Shown: positions 9,028 to 17,644, counted from the stretch's first letter. The stretch is 37,473 bases of DNA from Hyphomicrobiaceae bacterium UBA2767 (GCA_002352635.1 DEIT01000045.1:8908-46380); one strand, 5' to 3'. Numbers and translations are program-made. Notes: generated by a model not told the origin, from the sequence alone.

Positions 9028-9237
9028 TCAGGTGTTGTCGTTTGCCGATTCCGGGGTCGGCGATTTGGTTGCATGCGCGTTTACGAACGCTTCCAGGTCC
9101 CTGGCCGCGACTCGGAATTCGCGGCCCAGCCTGATGGCCCTCAGAGTACCAGAATGAATCCAGCTTCGCACAGTCGCTTCGTTCACTTTCAGAAGGTCGG
9201 CGACCTCATGGGTGGTCAGGAACGGTTTGCTCAACAT
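9028..9237 (-). CDS. excisionase-type helix-turn-helix DNA-binding protein
   Basis: A 69-residue MerR/excisionase-type single-domain DNA-binding protein. The HTH is FLTTHEVADLLKVNEATVRSW (about 6-26), followed by the wing HSGTLRAIRLGREFRVAARDLEAFV. Proteins of this HTH_17 type act as phage excisionases or as small local regulators. No integrase is nearby, so a regulatory role for the ATPase operon is more likely (inference). ATG 9237 has GGAG 8 nt upstream. A longer frame from 9288 lacks such a site. It is divergent from the universal stress gene across an FNR-like box. Confidence 0.85.
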   Translation of the reverse strand: MLSKPFLTTHEVADLLKVNEATVRSWIHSGTLRAIRLGREFRVAARDLEAFVNAHATKSPTPESANDNT

Positions 9238-9299
9238 GGCCAAGCTCCGATCATCGATGCTGACGCTGTTGAGCATCGTTCGACTCAACTGGGCGGTCT

Positions 9300-9313
9300 T
9301 TGATCCAAGTCAA
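9300..9313. promoter_or_regulatory. FNR/FixK-like box
   Basis: TTGATCCAAGTCAA matches the TTGAT-N4-(A/G)TCAA consensus of FNR/FixK/Anr-type activators. It lies in the divergent spacer, 62 bp before the HTH-ATPase operon start and 142 bp before the universal stress gene. It could serve either promoter. No good -10 is visible at the canonical distance on either side, so direction is undecided. Universal stress proteins and cation ATPases are common members of oxygen-responsive regulons in Proteobacteria (family knowledge). Confidence 0.5.
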
Positions 9314-9455
9314 TGCCGTTGGGCATGGCTCAGTGCAACTAAGCGTCATCCACGCATGCGTGCAAGGAGGCCGGTGTCGTTCGTGCCGTCTCCCTGTCAT
9401 CACCACAATGAAGGACGTCGGGGGCGTGTTTCCCAAACCCGGATGGAGCCAACAC

Positions 9456-10304
9456 ATGAAGAAATTTCTGATGGCGACCGACCTCTCACCGCGTTCCGAT
9501 CGTGCCTTGGCGCGTGCCATACGCCTCGCATCCGAACACGGTGCGGAACTGATAATTGCCCATGTGGTTGATGAGGGCTTCCCGGCGTTAATAGCCGATG
9601 CACAGGAGACGGCGGCCAGGAAGATCATTCAGGACCATGTCGACGCGCTCATGCAGGACAACGACATAAATGTTTCGGTCGAGATCATTTTGAGCCAGGC
9701 CCATGTCGGTATTCTCGAAATGTCGGAAAAAACTGGTGCCGAATTGATCGTGCTTGGCGTTCATCGTGAGGACGCGTTCAAGGACATGTATCGGGGCACC
9801 ACGGCCGAACGCGTCATTCGCGCCAGCAATGTCCCCGTCCTTCTCGTGAAGGAGCTTTCCAATGAGGCATATCGGCGGGTCATGGTGGGGGTGGATTTTT
9901 CGATCTATTCAAGGCGTGCGGCCCAATTCGCGATCAGATTTGTGCCGGACGGTCAGTTTCATCTCCTTCATGCCTATGACGTACCGTTCAAAGGGTTCAT
10001 GCGCGGTCAAGAGACGCGAAGACAAGTCAACCAGGAACAGGAGGCGCAATTTCGGAAAATGGTCGAGGAAGAGATGGCCAGTTTCTTTGCAAGCCTGGAG
10101 ACGAAGGCGCCCGAACTTGAGCGCGTCATGAAAGAAGGTCCGCCACGAGAGGTCCTTCTTGACCAAGCTCGCCGGATCAAACCGGACTTGCTCGTTATCG
10201 GAACCCATGGTCGGACCGGTATCGCCCATGTTTTTCTTGGAAGCGTTGCCGAAGACATGCTCAGGGCGCCGCCATGCGATGTTCTGGCGGTCAACGCCGT
10301 TTAA
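9456..10304 (+). CDS. tandem-domain universal stress protein (UspA family)
   Basis: A 282-residue protein with two Usp domains (about 1-145 and 148-282). Domain 1 begins MKKFLMATDLSPRSDRAL and ends with a G-x2-R...G-T-T-A variant (GVHREDAFKDMYRGTTAERV). Domain 2 has the classical ATP-binding signature GTHGRTGIAHVFLGSVAEDM (G-x2-G-x9-G-S). Nucleotide binding is therefore expected mainly in the second domain. Such proteins accumulate in hypoxia, starvation or other stress. ATG 9456 has GGAG 7 nt upstream. Its neighbours (ATPase, HlyD-type protein) and the FNR-like box suggest a stress or low-oxygen regulon. Confidence 0.95.
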   Translation: MKKFLMATDLSPRSDRALARAIRLASEHGAELIIAHVVDEGFPALIADAQETAARKIIQDHVDALMQDNDINVSVEIILSQAHVGILEMSEKTGAELIVLGVHREDAFKDMYRGTTAERVIRASNVPVLLVKELSNEAYRRVMVGVDFSIYSRRAAQFAIRFVPDGQFHLLHAYDVPFKGFMRGQETRRQVNQEQEAQFRKMVEEEMASFFASLETKAPELERVMKEGPPREVLLDQARRIKPDLLVIGTHGRTGIAHVFLGSVAEDMLRAPPCDVLAVNAV

Positions 10305-10471
10305 AGGTCCCTTTGATATAGTTGGTGGCGGGCTGATCGAACGCGCTGAAGGCGTTTGTACTGAAATTCTTGGACGGGCGGGACTTCTTCGTTAGGTTGA
10401 GACGGCGCAGAGTGGCAACTTATGCGCTAAGCACCGATTGAATACCTCACATTGGAAAACCGGATACGCCA

Positions 10472-10921
10472 ATGACCGAAGCCGTTCACCCCGCCGCTTC
10501 ACACCATTTGCCGGGGTTTATCACCGCGTCGGGTGAAACCGACGTCCTGATGGTCGTATCGCTCATCTCGCTGGTCGTCATCGTCGTCGGCATCGGAGTG
10601 TTCTATTTCAAACTGCACGCTTAGCCTGAACAGATCGCTCATCAGACCGACAAGATACAATTCCAGGTCGTGGCCGTTCTCACGCTCATTGCGTTGTTCA
10701 CCCACAACCATGCTTACTGGATTGCGGCTCTGATGCTGGCGCTGATCCGGTTGCCGGATTTTACGACGCCATTGACGGGCATGGCGAGTTCCCTGGCACG
10801 AATGGCTGAAACAAAAGTCCCACGCCCAGCGACCGAAGCGCCGCCTACGCCGAAGCGCGTCACGAAAAAGTCGGCCAAGGCCGCGCCCGAAAATGCGGCG
10901 AAGGAAACCAGCGATGTTTGA
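10472..10921 (+). pseudogene. small membrane protein gene interrupted by an in-frame amber codon
   Basis: ATG 10472 opens a frame of 50 codons ending at TAG 10622-10624. It has one strong membrane helix (VVSLISLVVIVVGIGVFYF) and ends FKLHA. The same frame continues at once as PEQIAHQTDKIQFQ, a second membrane helix pair (VVAVLTLIALFTHNHAYW) and a Lys/Ala/Pro-rich tail, to TGA 10919-10921. If read through, the product is 149 residues with the stop at position 51. The segment after the TAG has no convincing start of its own (first candidate GTG 10670, mid-helix, no ribosome-binding site). The end overlaps the HlyD-type start by 8 bp, as in a translationally coupled operon. The pattern fits a two-to-three-helix partner of HlyD-type proteins with a TTG/CTG-to-TAG-type mutation, or a sequencing error. 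True readthrough is less likely. Confidence 0.65.
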
Positions 10922-12146
10922 ACTGACCCTGTGTTCGCTGTTCACTATCCTCCCGGACTATCTGTTTCGGCGCTACGCCCAGGGAAAGCGGTTTGGCCAC
11001 GAGATCACCCTGTTTTCGGTCTGGTACGAGCTGCGCTGGGGCATCACCGGATACCTGATTCTCACCACCTTGCTGATCACTACTATCTTCTATTTTCACC
11101 CTGCGACAAAGAACGCGGTCTCATTCTACCGCACGGTGCCACTCCTACCGGAAGGAAGTGGGCGAGTGGAAGAGATCTTCGTCAAGCTCAAGGACGAGGT
11201 GAAGGCTGGCCAGCCGCTCTTCAGGTTGGAAAGCTCAAAGCAGGAAGCCGCGTTGGAAACTGCCCGGCGGCAGGTCCTGGAGGTGGATGCCACGATAGAA
11301 CAGGCAAAGGCCGATGTACGATCAGCCGACGGCAGCGTCCAGGAGGCGCGCAGCGCCCTCAAGCAGGCTCAGGACGAGTTGGAGACGAAAGAGGAGCTGA
11401 ATGCACGCAGCCCCGGGACGGTTGCCGCGCGCCAGATCGAAAAACTCCAGGTAGTCATCCAGTCACGCGAAGGCACTCTGGCCAAGACGCTTGCCAACAA
11501 GGACTCCGTCGATACCAAAGTCAACGTGCTGCTGCCGGCGCAGAAAGCGAGCGCTGAAGCCGCACGCGCGCAGGCTCAGGTCGCGCTGGACAAAATGACC
11601 GTCTATGCGGGCATCGACGGCAGTGTCGAACAGTTCACGCTGCGCAAGGGGGATATCGTGAACCCTCTCATGCGCCCGGCCGGCATCCTTGTTCCGGCGG
11701 AGGCTGGGCAACGCGGTCTTGTTGCCGGTTTCGGACAGATCGAAGCGCAGGTTATCAAAACCGGAATGGCCGCCGAAGCCCTGTGCCTTTCCAAGCCACT
11801 GACCATCATCCCGATGGTGGTGGCAGATGTTCAGGAAATCATCGCCGCGGGCCAGTTGCGCCCCACCGATCAGTTAATTGATGCGGCACAGGCAAAAAAC
11901 CCCGGAACGATCACCGCATTTCTTGAACCGATCTACTCGGGTGATTTTGATGATGTTCCAGCCGGCAGCCAGTGCATCGTCAACGCCTATACCAACAATC
12001 ATGATCGCCTTGAGGACAAGGATATTGGCTTTGGCAGGTGGCTCATGCTTCACGCCATAGACACGGTCGGGCTCGTCCACGCCATCATCATCCGCATCCA
12101 GGCATTGCTTCTGCCCATCAAGACGCTTGTGCTCACCGGACACTGA
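10914..12146 (+). CDS. HlyD-family membrane fusion/secretion protein
   Basis: A 410-residue periplasmic-adaptor-type protein. An N-terminal region (MFELTLCSLFTILPDYLFRR) is followed by a membrane helix (about 42-60, GITGYLILTTLLITTIF) and a split biotinyl-lipoyl half (EGSGRVEEIFVKLKDEVKAG). A long coiled-coil hairpin (about 110-225, rich in A/E/Q/K) leads to the second lipoyl half (YAGIDGSVEQFTLRKGD) and a beta-barrel region. Such proteins link inner-membrane transporters to the outer membrane; this YibH/EmrA-like type is often encoded with only a small membrane partner. The start ATG overlaps the preceding frame by 8 bp, with GGA upstream. No ABC, RND or MFS partner is adjacent. The last about 40 residues are hydrophobic. 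Confidence 0.87.
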   Translation: MFELTLCSLFTILPDYLFRRYAQGKRFGHEITLFSVWYELRWGITGYLILTTLLITTIFYFHPATKNAVSFYRTVPLLPEGSGRVEEIFVKLKDEVKAGQPLFRLESSKQEAALETARRQVLEVDATIEQAKADVRSADGSVQEARSALKQAQDELETKEELNARSPGTVAARQIEKLQVVIQSREGTLAKTLANKDSVDTKVNVLLPAQKASAEAARAQAQVALDKMTVYAGIDGSVEQFTLRKGDIVNPLMRPAGILVPAEAGQRGLVAGFGQIEAQVIKTGMAAEALCLSKPLTIIPMVVADVQEIIAAGQLRPTDQLIDAAQAKNPGTITAFLEPIYSGDFDDVPAGSQCIVNAYTNNHDRLEDKDIGFGRWLMLHAIDTVGLVHAIIIRIQALLLPIKTLVLTGH

Positions 12147-12262
12147 CCACCACGCCGAACGATATCACTGTGAAACGTCCTGTTTTGGATCGGCAATTGA
12201 TCTCGCAATGTCGGCTGACAGCCGGTACGCTTGTGCCTCACAAGAAAAAAAGGATCTGGATC

Positions 12263-12940
12263 ATGACTTTCCGCATCGGCCTGTTGATATTCCCCGACAT
12301 CATGCAGCTCGATATGACCGGGCCGCATGAAGTGTTCACCAAAATGCCCGACACGGAAGTGCTGATGGTCTGGAAGACGCTCGATCCGATCACGGCGGGT
12401 GGGGGCATGCGAATATTGCCCGATGTCACCTATGAAACCTGCCCTGCCCTGGACCTGATCTGCGTTCCCGGCGGGGCCGGAATGAATCCACTCCTGAACG
12501 ATGAGGAAACCCTCGACTTCATCCGGAAACAGGCGGAGAGCGCGCAATACGTTACATCGGTTTGCACCGGATCGCTTGTTCTGGGGGCCGCCGGGCTCCT
12601 CAAGGGCAAACGTTCGGCGTGCCACTGGATGTCGCGGGACATGTTGAAGGAGTTTGGCGCCATTCCCGACAGCTCCCGCGTCGTGATTGACGGCAAGTTC
12701 ATTTCCGGTGGCGGCGTTACCGCAGGCATTGATTTTGGTCTGGCAGTTGCAGCCAAGATATTGGGGGAAGAACAGGCAAAGGCCATTCAACTGGGCATTG
12801 AATACGCACCACAACCGCCATTTGATGCCGGCGAACCTGAAACGGCGGGCAAGCAGATCGAAACGGCTGCCCGCGATGCAGCACAGGCCCGTCAGGAACA
12901 GCGTCTGGCTGACGTTCAGAAAGCCGCCGCCAAGCTCTGA
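12263..12940 (+). CDS. DJ-1/PfpI-family protein, isonitrile-hydratase-like
   Basis: A 225-residue class I amidotransferase-like (DJ-1/PfpI) protein. The nucleophile elbow is TSVCTGSLVLGAAGLL with C101, and an aspartate sits at D17 (QLDMTGP). These numbers equal the essential Cys101 and Asp17 described for Pseudomonas putida isonitrile hydratase, which hydrates isonitriles to N-substituted formamides. Length is also similar (about 228 in the reference). The C-terminal about 35 residues form an Ala/Gln/Glu-rich helix. AGGA lies before ATG 12263. It follows the HlyD-type gene by 116 bp with no clear link. Activity is inferred from residue matching only; GATase1-like proteases and glyoxalases are alternatives. 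Confidence 0.85.
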   Translation: MTFRIGLLIFPDIMQLDMTGPHEVFTKMPDTEVLMVWKTLDPITAGGGMRILPDVTYETCPALDLICVPGGAGMNPLLNDEETLDFIRKQAESAQYVTSVCTGSLVLGAAGLLKGKRSACHWMSRDMLKEFGAIPDSSRVVIDGKFISGGGVTAGIDFGLAVAAKILGEEQAKAIQLGIEYAPQPPFDAGEPETAGKQIETAARDAAQARQEQRLADVQKAAAKL

Positions 12941-12965
12941 TTCCTTGCACAGCCTGTTGCCTGCA

Positions 12966-12985
12966 GCTCGCCGAGTGTGGCGAGC
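12966..12985. terminator. bidirectional hairpin between convergent genes
   Basis: GCTCGCC (12966-12972) and GGCGAGC (12979-12985) form a 7-bp GC-rich stem with a 6-nt loop. It stands between the converging DJ-1-like and LplT-Aas genes. There is no U-tract on either side, so it would be an imperfect intrinsic terminator. Confidence 0.45.
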
Positions 12986-13005
12986 CCCAGGGTCAACAGA
13001 TGATG

Positions 13006-16000
13006 TCAGCCAGCCTTGCCGTCTGCCGCCATGGCCTGCACGCCGGGGTAGTCGACCTTGCCCGTTCCGAGCAGCGGTATGGCATCGACCGATTTGATGT
13101 TTTTCGGGATCATCAGTTCGGCGATTCCCTGCGTCTTGGCATAAGCCAGAAGATCCTTGCGTTGCGCGTCATGCTTGTCAGTGATCAGGATGAGCTCTTC
13201 GCCCTTGCGGGGACATGGAACGCTCGTGACCGCATGCATATTGTCGGGCCACACGGTGCAGGCATAATTTTCAACCGCGGTCAGTGAGACCATTTCACCG
13301 GCAACTTTTGCAAACCGTTTTACTCGTCCCTGAATGGTGACAAATCCCTGATCGTCCACACTGACAATGTCACCGGTGTCATAGCGACTGCCGTCAACGC
13401 GTTCTATGACGCCCGGGCTCTTGTGATGCAGATATCCAAGCATCACGTTCGGACCCGTAACGATCAGTTTGCCGCCCTTGTCGATGCCGGGCACCGGTTC
13501 CAGTTCGTAGGAAAGGCCTGGCATGAAGCGGCCAACGGTTCCGGCTGCATAGTAAAGCGGCGTGTTGACGGTAATTGCCGGCGCGGTTTCGGTCGCGCCA
13601 TAGCCTTCAAAGATGCGCAGACCGAACTTGTCCGCCCAGATGCGTCTTGTCTCTTCCTTGACGCGCTCAGCGCCGGCGAAGACGTAACGCACACTGTAGA
13701 AATCATATGGATGCGCGACACGGGCATAACCGGTGAGGAACGTATCGGTTCCGAACATGATCGTTGCATTGGTGTCGTATACAAGCGCGGGCACGATCCG
13801 GTAGTGCAACGGAGACGGATAGAGGAAGGTTTTGACCCCCGACAGGATCGGCAACAGGGTTCCGCCGGTCAATCCGAAGGAATGGAAAATCGGCAGCGCA
13901 TTGAAGACGGTATCGGTGGGGTTGAAATCAATCCGTGCACCGAGCTGGTAACGGTTGGCCAGCAGGTTTTCATGGCTGAGGACGACGCCTTTGGGCGTAC
14001 CTTCCGAACCTGAAGTGAACATGACCACGGCCGGGTCATCGTATTTGGAGCCGACCCGTTTGTGGATCCAGCGGCTGAAAGGCTTGAGGGCGAGAGCAGA
14101 CAGCTTGTCGAAAAATGTGATCTGCTCCTTCAGATCATCCAGATAGACAATTTTCACATCTTTGCTCAAAGCCTCAACTGTATCCTGAAGGTTGGCCATC
14201 TCGACAAACCGGCGTGAGGTAAGAACGGTCTCTACGTCTGCGGTTTCCAGCGCGGCCCGCATATTCTTCAGACCCGTTGAGAAGTTGAGCATCGCCGGAA
14301 CGCGGCCATAGGCCTGCAGCGCAAAGAAGGTCACGATAGCGCCAACGGAATTCGGCAGCAGGAACCCAACGAATTCGCCCTTCCTGGTGAATGTGCGGAG
14401 CTTGCGGCCGAGGGTCATCGAACCCAGGACAAACCGGCCATACTTGATGGGTTTACGCTCGATATCTTCCACAATCGGATGGTCGCGGCCATGAATGGCC
14501 TGTGCATCCAGGACAGCCTCGAAGAGTGTCTGCCTCCGGTTGCATGTTTCAAAAATCATGTCGCTCATGACGTCATAGAGCTTGGCACCCACTGCCTGGC
14601 GTCTGGCGCGTCCGGAGAGCTCTTTTGAGACTTCGAAATTTTGCGGCGGCAGGATTGTCATGGTGATCTTGGGGAAAAGCCTGATGCGTATCTTTCCCTT
14701 CATCCTTGAAAAGGGCGTGTACTGCGCGCCGTCAATTCGAATGGGAATGATCTGGGCGTCAGCCTTGTCGGCAACCATGCCCGGCCCTTCGAAGACTTTC
14801 ATCAGGGCGCCGGTAACGGTGATGCGGCCTTCAGGGAAGATCACGCAGTGGCGGTCCTGCTGTACGGCCTTGATGAGGGATTTCATGGCCATCGGGTTCG
14901 TCGGATCGACCGGAAACGCATCGACAAGCGTTAGGAAGGGTCTGACCCACCAGGCCTTGGCGATGTGGGTGTTGACCGCGAAGATCGGTTTTACCGGAAG
15001 AAAGACGGCCAGCAGAAGCGGATCGAGAAACGACACGTGATTGACGACGATAACCGCGCGCTTGCCGGCCTTGGCATAGTGCTCCATGCCGCGGATCTCG
15101 ATGCGGAACAGAACTTTCAGGACCGAAAACAGAAAAGCCTTGATGATGGCGTCGGGCAACAGTTGGCAGATGTAAATCGCAACCACACCGTTCACCACGC
15201 CCATCAACAACAAGACTGTGGGAACAGTGAGGTTCAGCGTCAGGAGCCCGGTTGCCGCAAGCGCTCCGACGACAATGAACAGGGCATTGATGATATTGTT
15301 GGCGGCAATGGTGCGGGCCCGATACTCCTCATCGCTTTGCGTCTGAAGGATCGTATAGAGCGGCACAATGAAGAGACCGCCGCAGATCGAAATGCCAAGG
15401 AGATCGACGAGGATACGGTAGTTGGCGGGAACGCTCAGAAAATCTGCAGCACCCGCCAGGGAAGCGGTCGCAGTGCCGGACGGCAATCCTCTGCAAGCAA
15501 AGTAGAGATCGACGATGAAGATCGTCATGCCCATGGCGCCGAAGGGCACGTACTTCGCCGTTACCATTCCCTTCAGCAGCCTGTTGCAAAGGAGCGAGCC
15601 GAGGGCGATCCCGATGGAAAAGACCGTCAGGAAAAGCGTGACGACGGTCTCGTCGGCCTGCAGAACATCTTTTGCCAGCGCCGGGAACTGCGACAGGAAC
15701 GTCGCGCCCACGAGCCAAAACCAGGAAACGCCCAGGATCGACAGGAAGATATTGCGTTCCGATCCCGCCCTTTTGATCATGGACCATGTTTCGCCCATGA
15801 AGTTGCGGTTGATGTGAAGATCGGGTGCGGCCGGGGCAGCCTTGGGAATTTTCAGGCTGGTCAGGAAGCCAAGCACGGCGAGCGATATGACCAGGACGGA
15901 TATGATGAGCGTCCCCTGATCTCCCAGGATCAGCAAACCACCTGCAATGGTCCCGGCCAGAATGGCCAGAAACGTGCCCGCTTCAATCAGGGCGTTGCCG

Positions 16001-16434
16001 CCGATCAATTCGTCTTCCGACAAATGATCCGGCAGGATCGAATATTTCAGAGGACCGAACAGGGTCGACTGGGTCCCCATGAGGAACAAAACCCCCATCA
16101 TCAGATAGATGTCGGCAACAAGCAGGCTCGCTGCTCCGAGCACCATGATGGCGATTTCGGCAATTTTTATTTTCCTGATCAGACCGGACTTTTCGAACTT
16201 GTCGGCCATCTGGCCAGCCGTTGCGGAGAACAGGAAGAACGGCAGGATGAATATGCCGGCAGCAGCAGTCACCAGTATCTGCCCGTTCATTCCGGCCACA
16301 TCTGCAATTCTATAGATAATCAGAATGGCCAGCGCGTTCTTGAAGACATTGTCATTCAATGCCCCGAGCGCCTGCGTTAGAAACAAGGGCAGGAAACGGT
16401 TGGTGGCAAGAAGGTTGAACTGTGTCCCGGACAT
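13006..16434 (-). CDS. aas: fused LplT-Aas: lysophospholipid transporter, acyltransferase and acyl-ACP synthetase
   Basis: A 1142-residue three-part protein. Residues about 1-425 are an MFS-type transporter resembling LplT (TNRFLPLFLTQALGALNDN, 12 helices). Residues about 440-630 are a PlsC acyltransferase with NHVSFLD (H-x4-D, about 463) and FPEGR (about 533). Residues about 650-1135 are an AMP-binding ligase with TSGSEGTPKG (about 806), EGYGATETAPA and YDTGDIV. In E. coli LplT flips lysophospholipids inward and Aas re-acylates them using acyl-ACP; those are separate proteins, whereas here they are one chain. GGAG lies 8 nt before ATG 16434. The lipase-like gene ends 15 bp upstream on the same strand, so both are probably one transcript under the TetR-type operators at 17.5 kb. 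Confidence 0.93.
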   Translation of the reverse strand: MSGTQFNLLATNRFLPLFLTQALGALNDNVFKNALAILIIYRIADVAGMNGQILVTAAAGIFILPFFLFSATAGQMADKFEKSGLIRKIKIAEIAIMVLGAASLLVADIYLMMGVLFLMGTQSTLFGPLKYSILPDHLSEDELIGGNALIEAGTFLAILAGTIAGGLLILGDQGTLIISVLVISLAVLGFLTSLKIPKAAPAAPDLHINRNFMGETWSMIKRAGSERNIFLSILGVSWFWLVGATFLSQFPALAKDVLQADETVVTLFLTVFSIGIALGSLLCNRLLKGMVTAKYVPFGAMGMTIFIVDLYFACRGLPSGTATASLAGAADFLSVPANYRILVDLLGISICGGLFIVPLYTILQTQSDEEYRARTIAANNIINALFIVVGALAATGLLTLNLTVPTVLLLMGVVNGVVAIYICQLLPDAIIKAFLFSVLKVLFRIEIRGMEHYAKAGKRAVIVVNHVSFLDPLLLAVFLPVKPIFAVNTHIAKAWWVRPFLTLVDAFPVDPTNPMAMKSLIKAVQQDRHCVIFPEGRITVTGALMKVFEGPGMVADKADAQIIPIRIDGAQYTPFSRMKGKIRIRLFPKITMTILPPQNFEVSKELSGRARRQAVGAKLYDVMSDMIFETCNRRQTLFEAVLDAQAIHGRDHPIVEDIERKPIKYGRFVLGSMTLGRKLRTFTRKGEFVGFLLPNSVGAIVTFFALQAYGRVPAMLNFSTGLKNMRAALETADVETVLTSRRFVEMANLQDTVEALSKDVKIVYLDDLKEQITFFDKLSALALKPFSRWIHKRVGSKYDDPAVVMFTSGSEGTPKGVVLSHENLLANRYQLGARIDFNPTDTVFNALPIFHSFGLTGGTLLPILSGVKTFLYPSPLHYRIVPALVYDTNATIMFGTDTFLTGYARVAHPYDFYSVRYVFAGAERVKEETRRIWADKFGLRIFEGYGATETAPAITVNTPLYYAAGTVGRFMPGLSYELEPVPGIDKGGKLIVTGPNVMLGYLHHKSPGVIERVDGSRYDTGDIVSVDDQGFVTIQGRVKRFAKVAGEMVSLTAVENYACTVWPDNMHAVTSVPCPRKGEELILITDKHDAQRKDLLAYAKTQGIAELMIPKNIKSVDAIPLLGTGKVDYPGVQAMAADGKAG

Positions 16435-16449
16435 CTCTGTATTCTCCGC

Positions 16450-17457
16450 CTAATTTGCGAGCGTGCCGCGTTTCAGGAAATGGATAGTTGCTTGAATTGT
16501 TTTAGGTTGGCTGACCAGTGCGGTGTGCGTTGCCTTGACCAGCAGGAAGTGTTGCGTGCCGGGCAATTTGGTTTCAGCCACCCGCACGACGCCATCGTCG
16601 TCACCTGGCAGAAGCGGGTTAAACCCCTCTCCGTCATTTTTGCCGCCTGCAATGATCGCGAATGAATGTTTCAGGAGCGGAATGCGCGCTGCGTTACCCG
16701 GTGTGAGCTGCTGGCCTGCATTGCCAAGTATCCACTGGTATGGTTTCAGGTCCGCCGCCCATTCAGCGACCTCCGAACCCAGATGTGGTGGCGCGATCTG
16801 CACGATGCGACCTATTTCGATGTGTTTCTTCCAGGCGCCATTCCTGTGGAGAAGATGCCGAACAACGAGGCCACCCATGCTGTGGGTTACGAATGAGACC
16901 TTTGTTGTTCCTTCAACCCTGTTCAGCACTTTTTCCAGCCCCGCTGCATGAGCCTCGATCGCCTCACGGGTGCTTGGGTAGCTGATGGGGATGGCATCAT
17001 AACCGGCACGGTCAAGCGCGGCCTTCATGGCACTAAACGTCCCGGGTTTGGGTGCTATTCCATGAATGAGCAGAACCAGATGGCGGCTTGACGGTGTGAT
17101 CCGGCCCCGTCGCTGCAGATCATCAAAAACTCTCTTGCAGTGGTCATAGGTTCCCCAGGCGCGTCTGGTATTTTCCGGATCAAGCAGGCGCGAATGCCCA
17201 GTGATGACATTGCGTTGGATGCGCCATCCCGCGTGAAGGTAACTGTCGGACCATAACTGGGTGCCCCCGAACGTCTTGACCGGCACATTCCAGTTGCCTG
17301 TGTCTGATCTCGGGTCCGCAGATGCCGGTGAGGATAATCCCCAAGCAAGGAATGCAGACAGGAATAGGGCGGCCAGCGTCCGGATGATGAGGGATTTGAG
17401 CCCGTCATTTCCCAAGCCAATCCGGTCAAGAAGCGTATGGTCTGATCGGTGAAGCAT
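16450..17457 (-). CDS. secreted alpha/beta hydrolase (lipase-like)
   Basis: A 335-residue alpha/beta hydrolase with an N-terminal hydrophobic signal (about 22-46, IIRTLAALFLSAFLAWG) and a likely cleavage site after SSPASA. Downstream elements are the oxyanion motif VLLIHGIAP, the nucleophile elbow VTHSMGG (S193), an acidic loop GDDDGVV and a late histidine (KATHTALVS). This fits triacylglycerol lipase/PGAP1-like esterases acting in the periplasm. ATG 17457 has AGGG 9 nt upstream; an upstream TTG is less likely. Paired with the LplT-Aas fusion, a role in phospholipid deacylation or turnover is attractive (inference). Its promoter carries two copies of the TetR-type operator. Confidence 0.87.
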   Translation of the reverse strand: MLHRSDHTLLDRIGLGNDGLKSLIIRTLAALFLSAFLAWGLSSPASADPRSDTGNWNVPVKTFGGTQLWSDSYLHAGWRIQRNVITGHSRLLDPENTRRAWGTYDHCKRVFDDLQRRGRITPSSRHLVLLIHGIAPKPGTFSAMKAALDRAGYDAIPISYPSTREAIEAHAAGLEKVLNRVEGTTKVSFVTHSMGGLVVRHLLHRNGAWKKHIEIGRIVQIAPPHLGSEVAEWAADLKPYQWILGNAGQQLTPGNAARIPLLKHSFAIIAGGKNDGEGFNPLLPGDDDGVVRVAETKLPGTQHFLLVKATHTALVSQPKTIQATIHFLKRGTLAN

Positions 17458-17486
17458 GTCTGGGAACCCTTTTGCATCCAATTTAA

Positions 17487-17555
17487 TGAACGTTGTTCAC
17501 AAGAAATATATGTTACCCGAACCCGACATTCAAGGAGTATTGTGAACATTGTTCA
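17487..17555 (-). promoter_or_regulatory. hydrolase-aas promoter with two TetR-type operators
   Basis: On the minus strand TTGAAT (17533-17528) and TATATT (17510-17505) are 17 bp apart, a near-consensus sigma-70 promoter. Two perfect palindromes of the form TGAACNNNGTTCA flank it. One, at 17487-17499 (spacer GTT), covers the expected start site near 17498. The other, at 17543-17555 (spacer ATT), lies just upstream of the -35. The same palindrome occurs three times before the TetR/pspA genes, so the TetR-family protein at 18851 probably represses this promoter. Confidence 0.82.
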
Positions 17556-17609
17556 TTTTTGTATCCCTGCTAAGAAAACAACCAGCAGGAATGCCGGTCG
17601 CATACGCGT

Positions 17610-17644
17610 GGAGGCAGAGCCATCAACCGACGGACTCCGCCTCC
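17610..17644 (-). terminator. hairpin after yiaA
   Basis: GGAGGCAGAG (17610-17619) and CTCCGCCTCC (17635-17644) pair over 10 positions; the only non-Watson-Crick position would be a G-U pair in the minus-strand RNA. The loop is 15 nt. It begins about 20 bp past the yiaA stop and would separate the pspA-yiaA transcript from the hydrolase promoter. No U-run follows on the minus strand. Confidence 0.5.

Noticed and set aside
9028..9237. Excisionase of a mobile element
   Set aside because: No integrase, att repeats or other mobile genes are nearby; the adjacent ATPase operon and FNR-like box favour a regulatory protein.
7570..9303. A 577-codon open frame on the plus strand
   Set aside because: It lies antisense to the P-type ATPase gene, has a low-complexity Arg/His/Asp/Gln-rich translation and no domain. 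It is a shadow created by codon bias.
14965..16380. A 471-codon open frame on the plus strand
   Set aside because: It is fully antisense to the LplT-Aas gene, with an Asp/Gln/Arg-rich translation typical of antisense frames.
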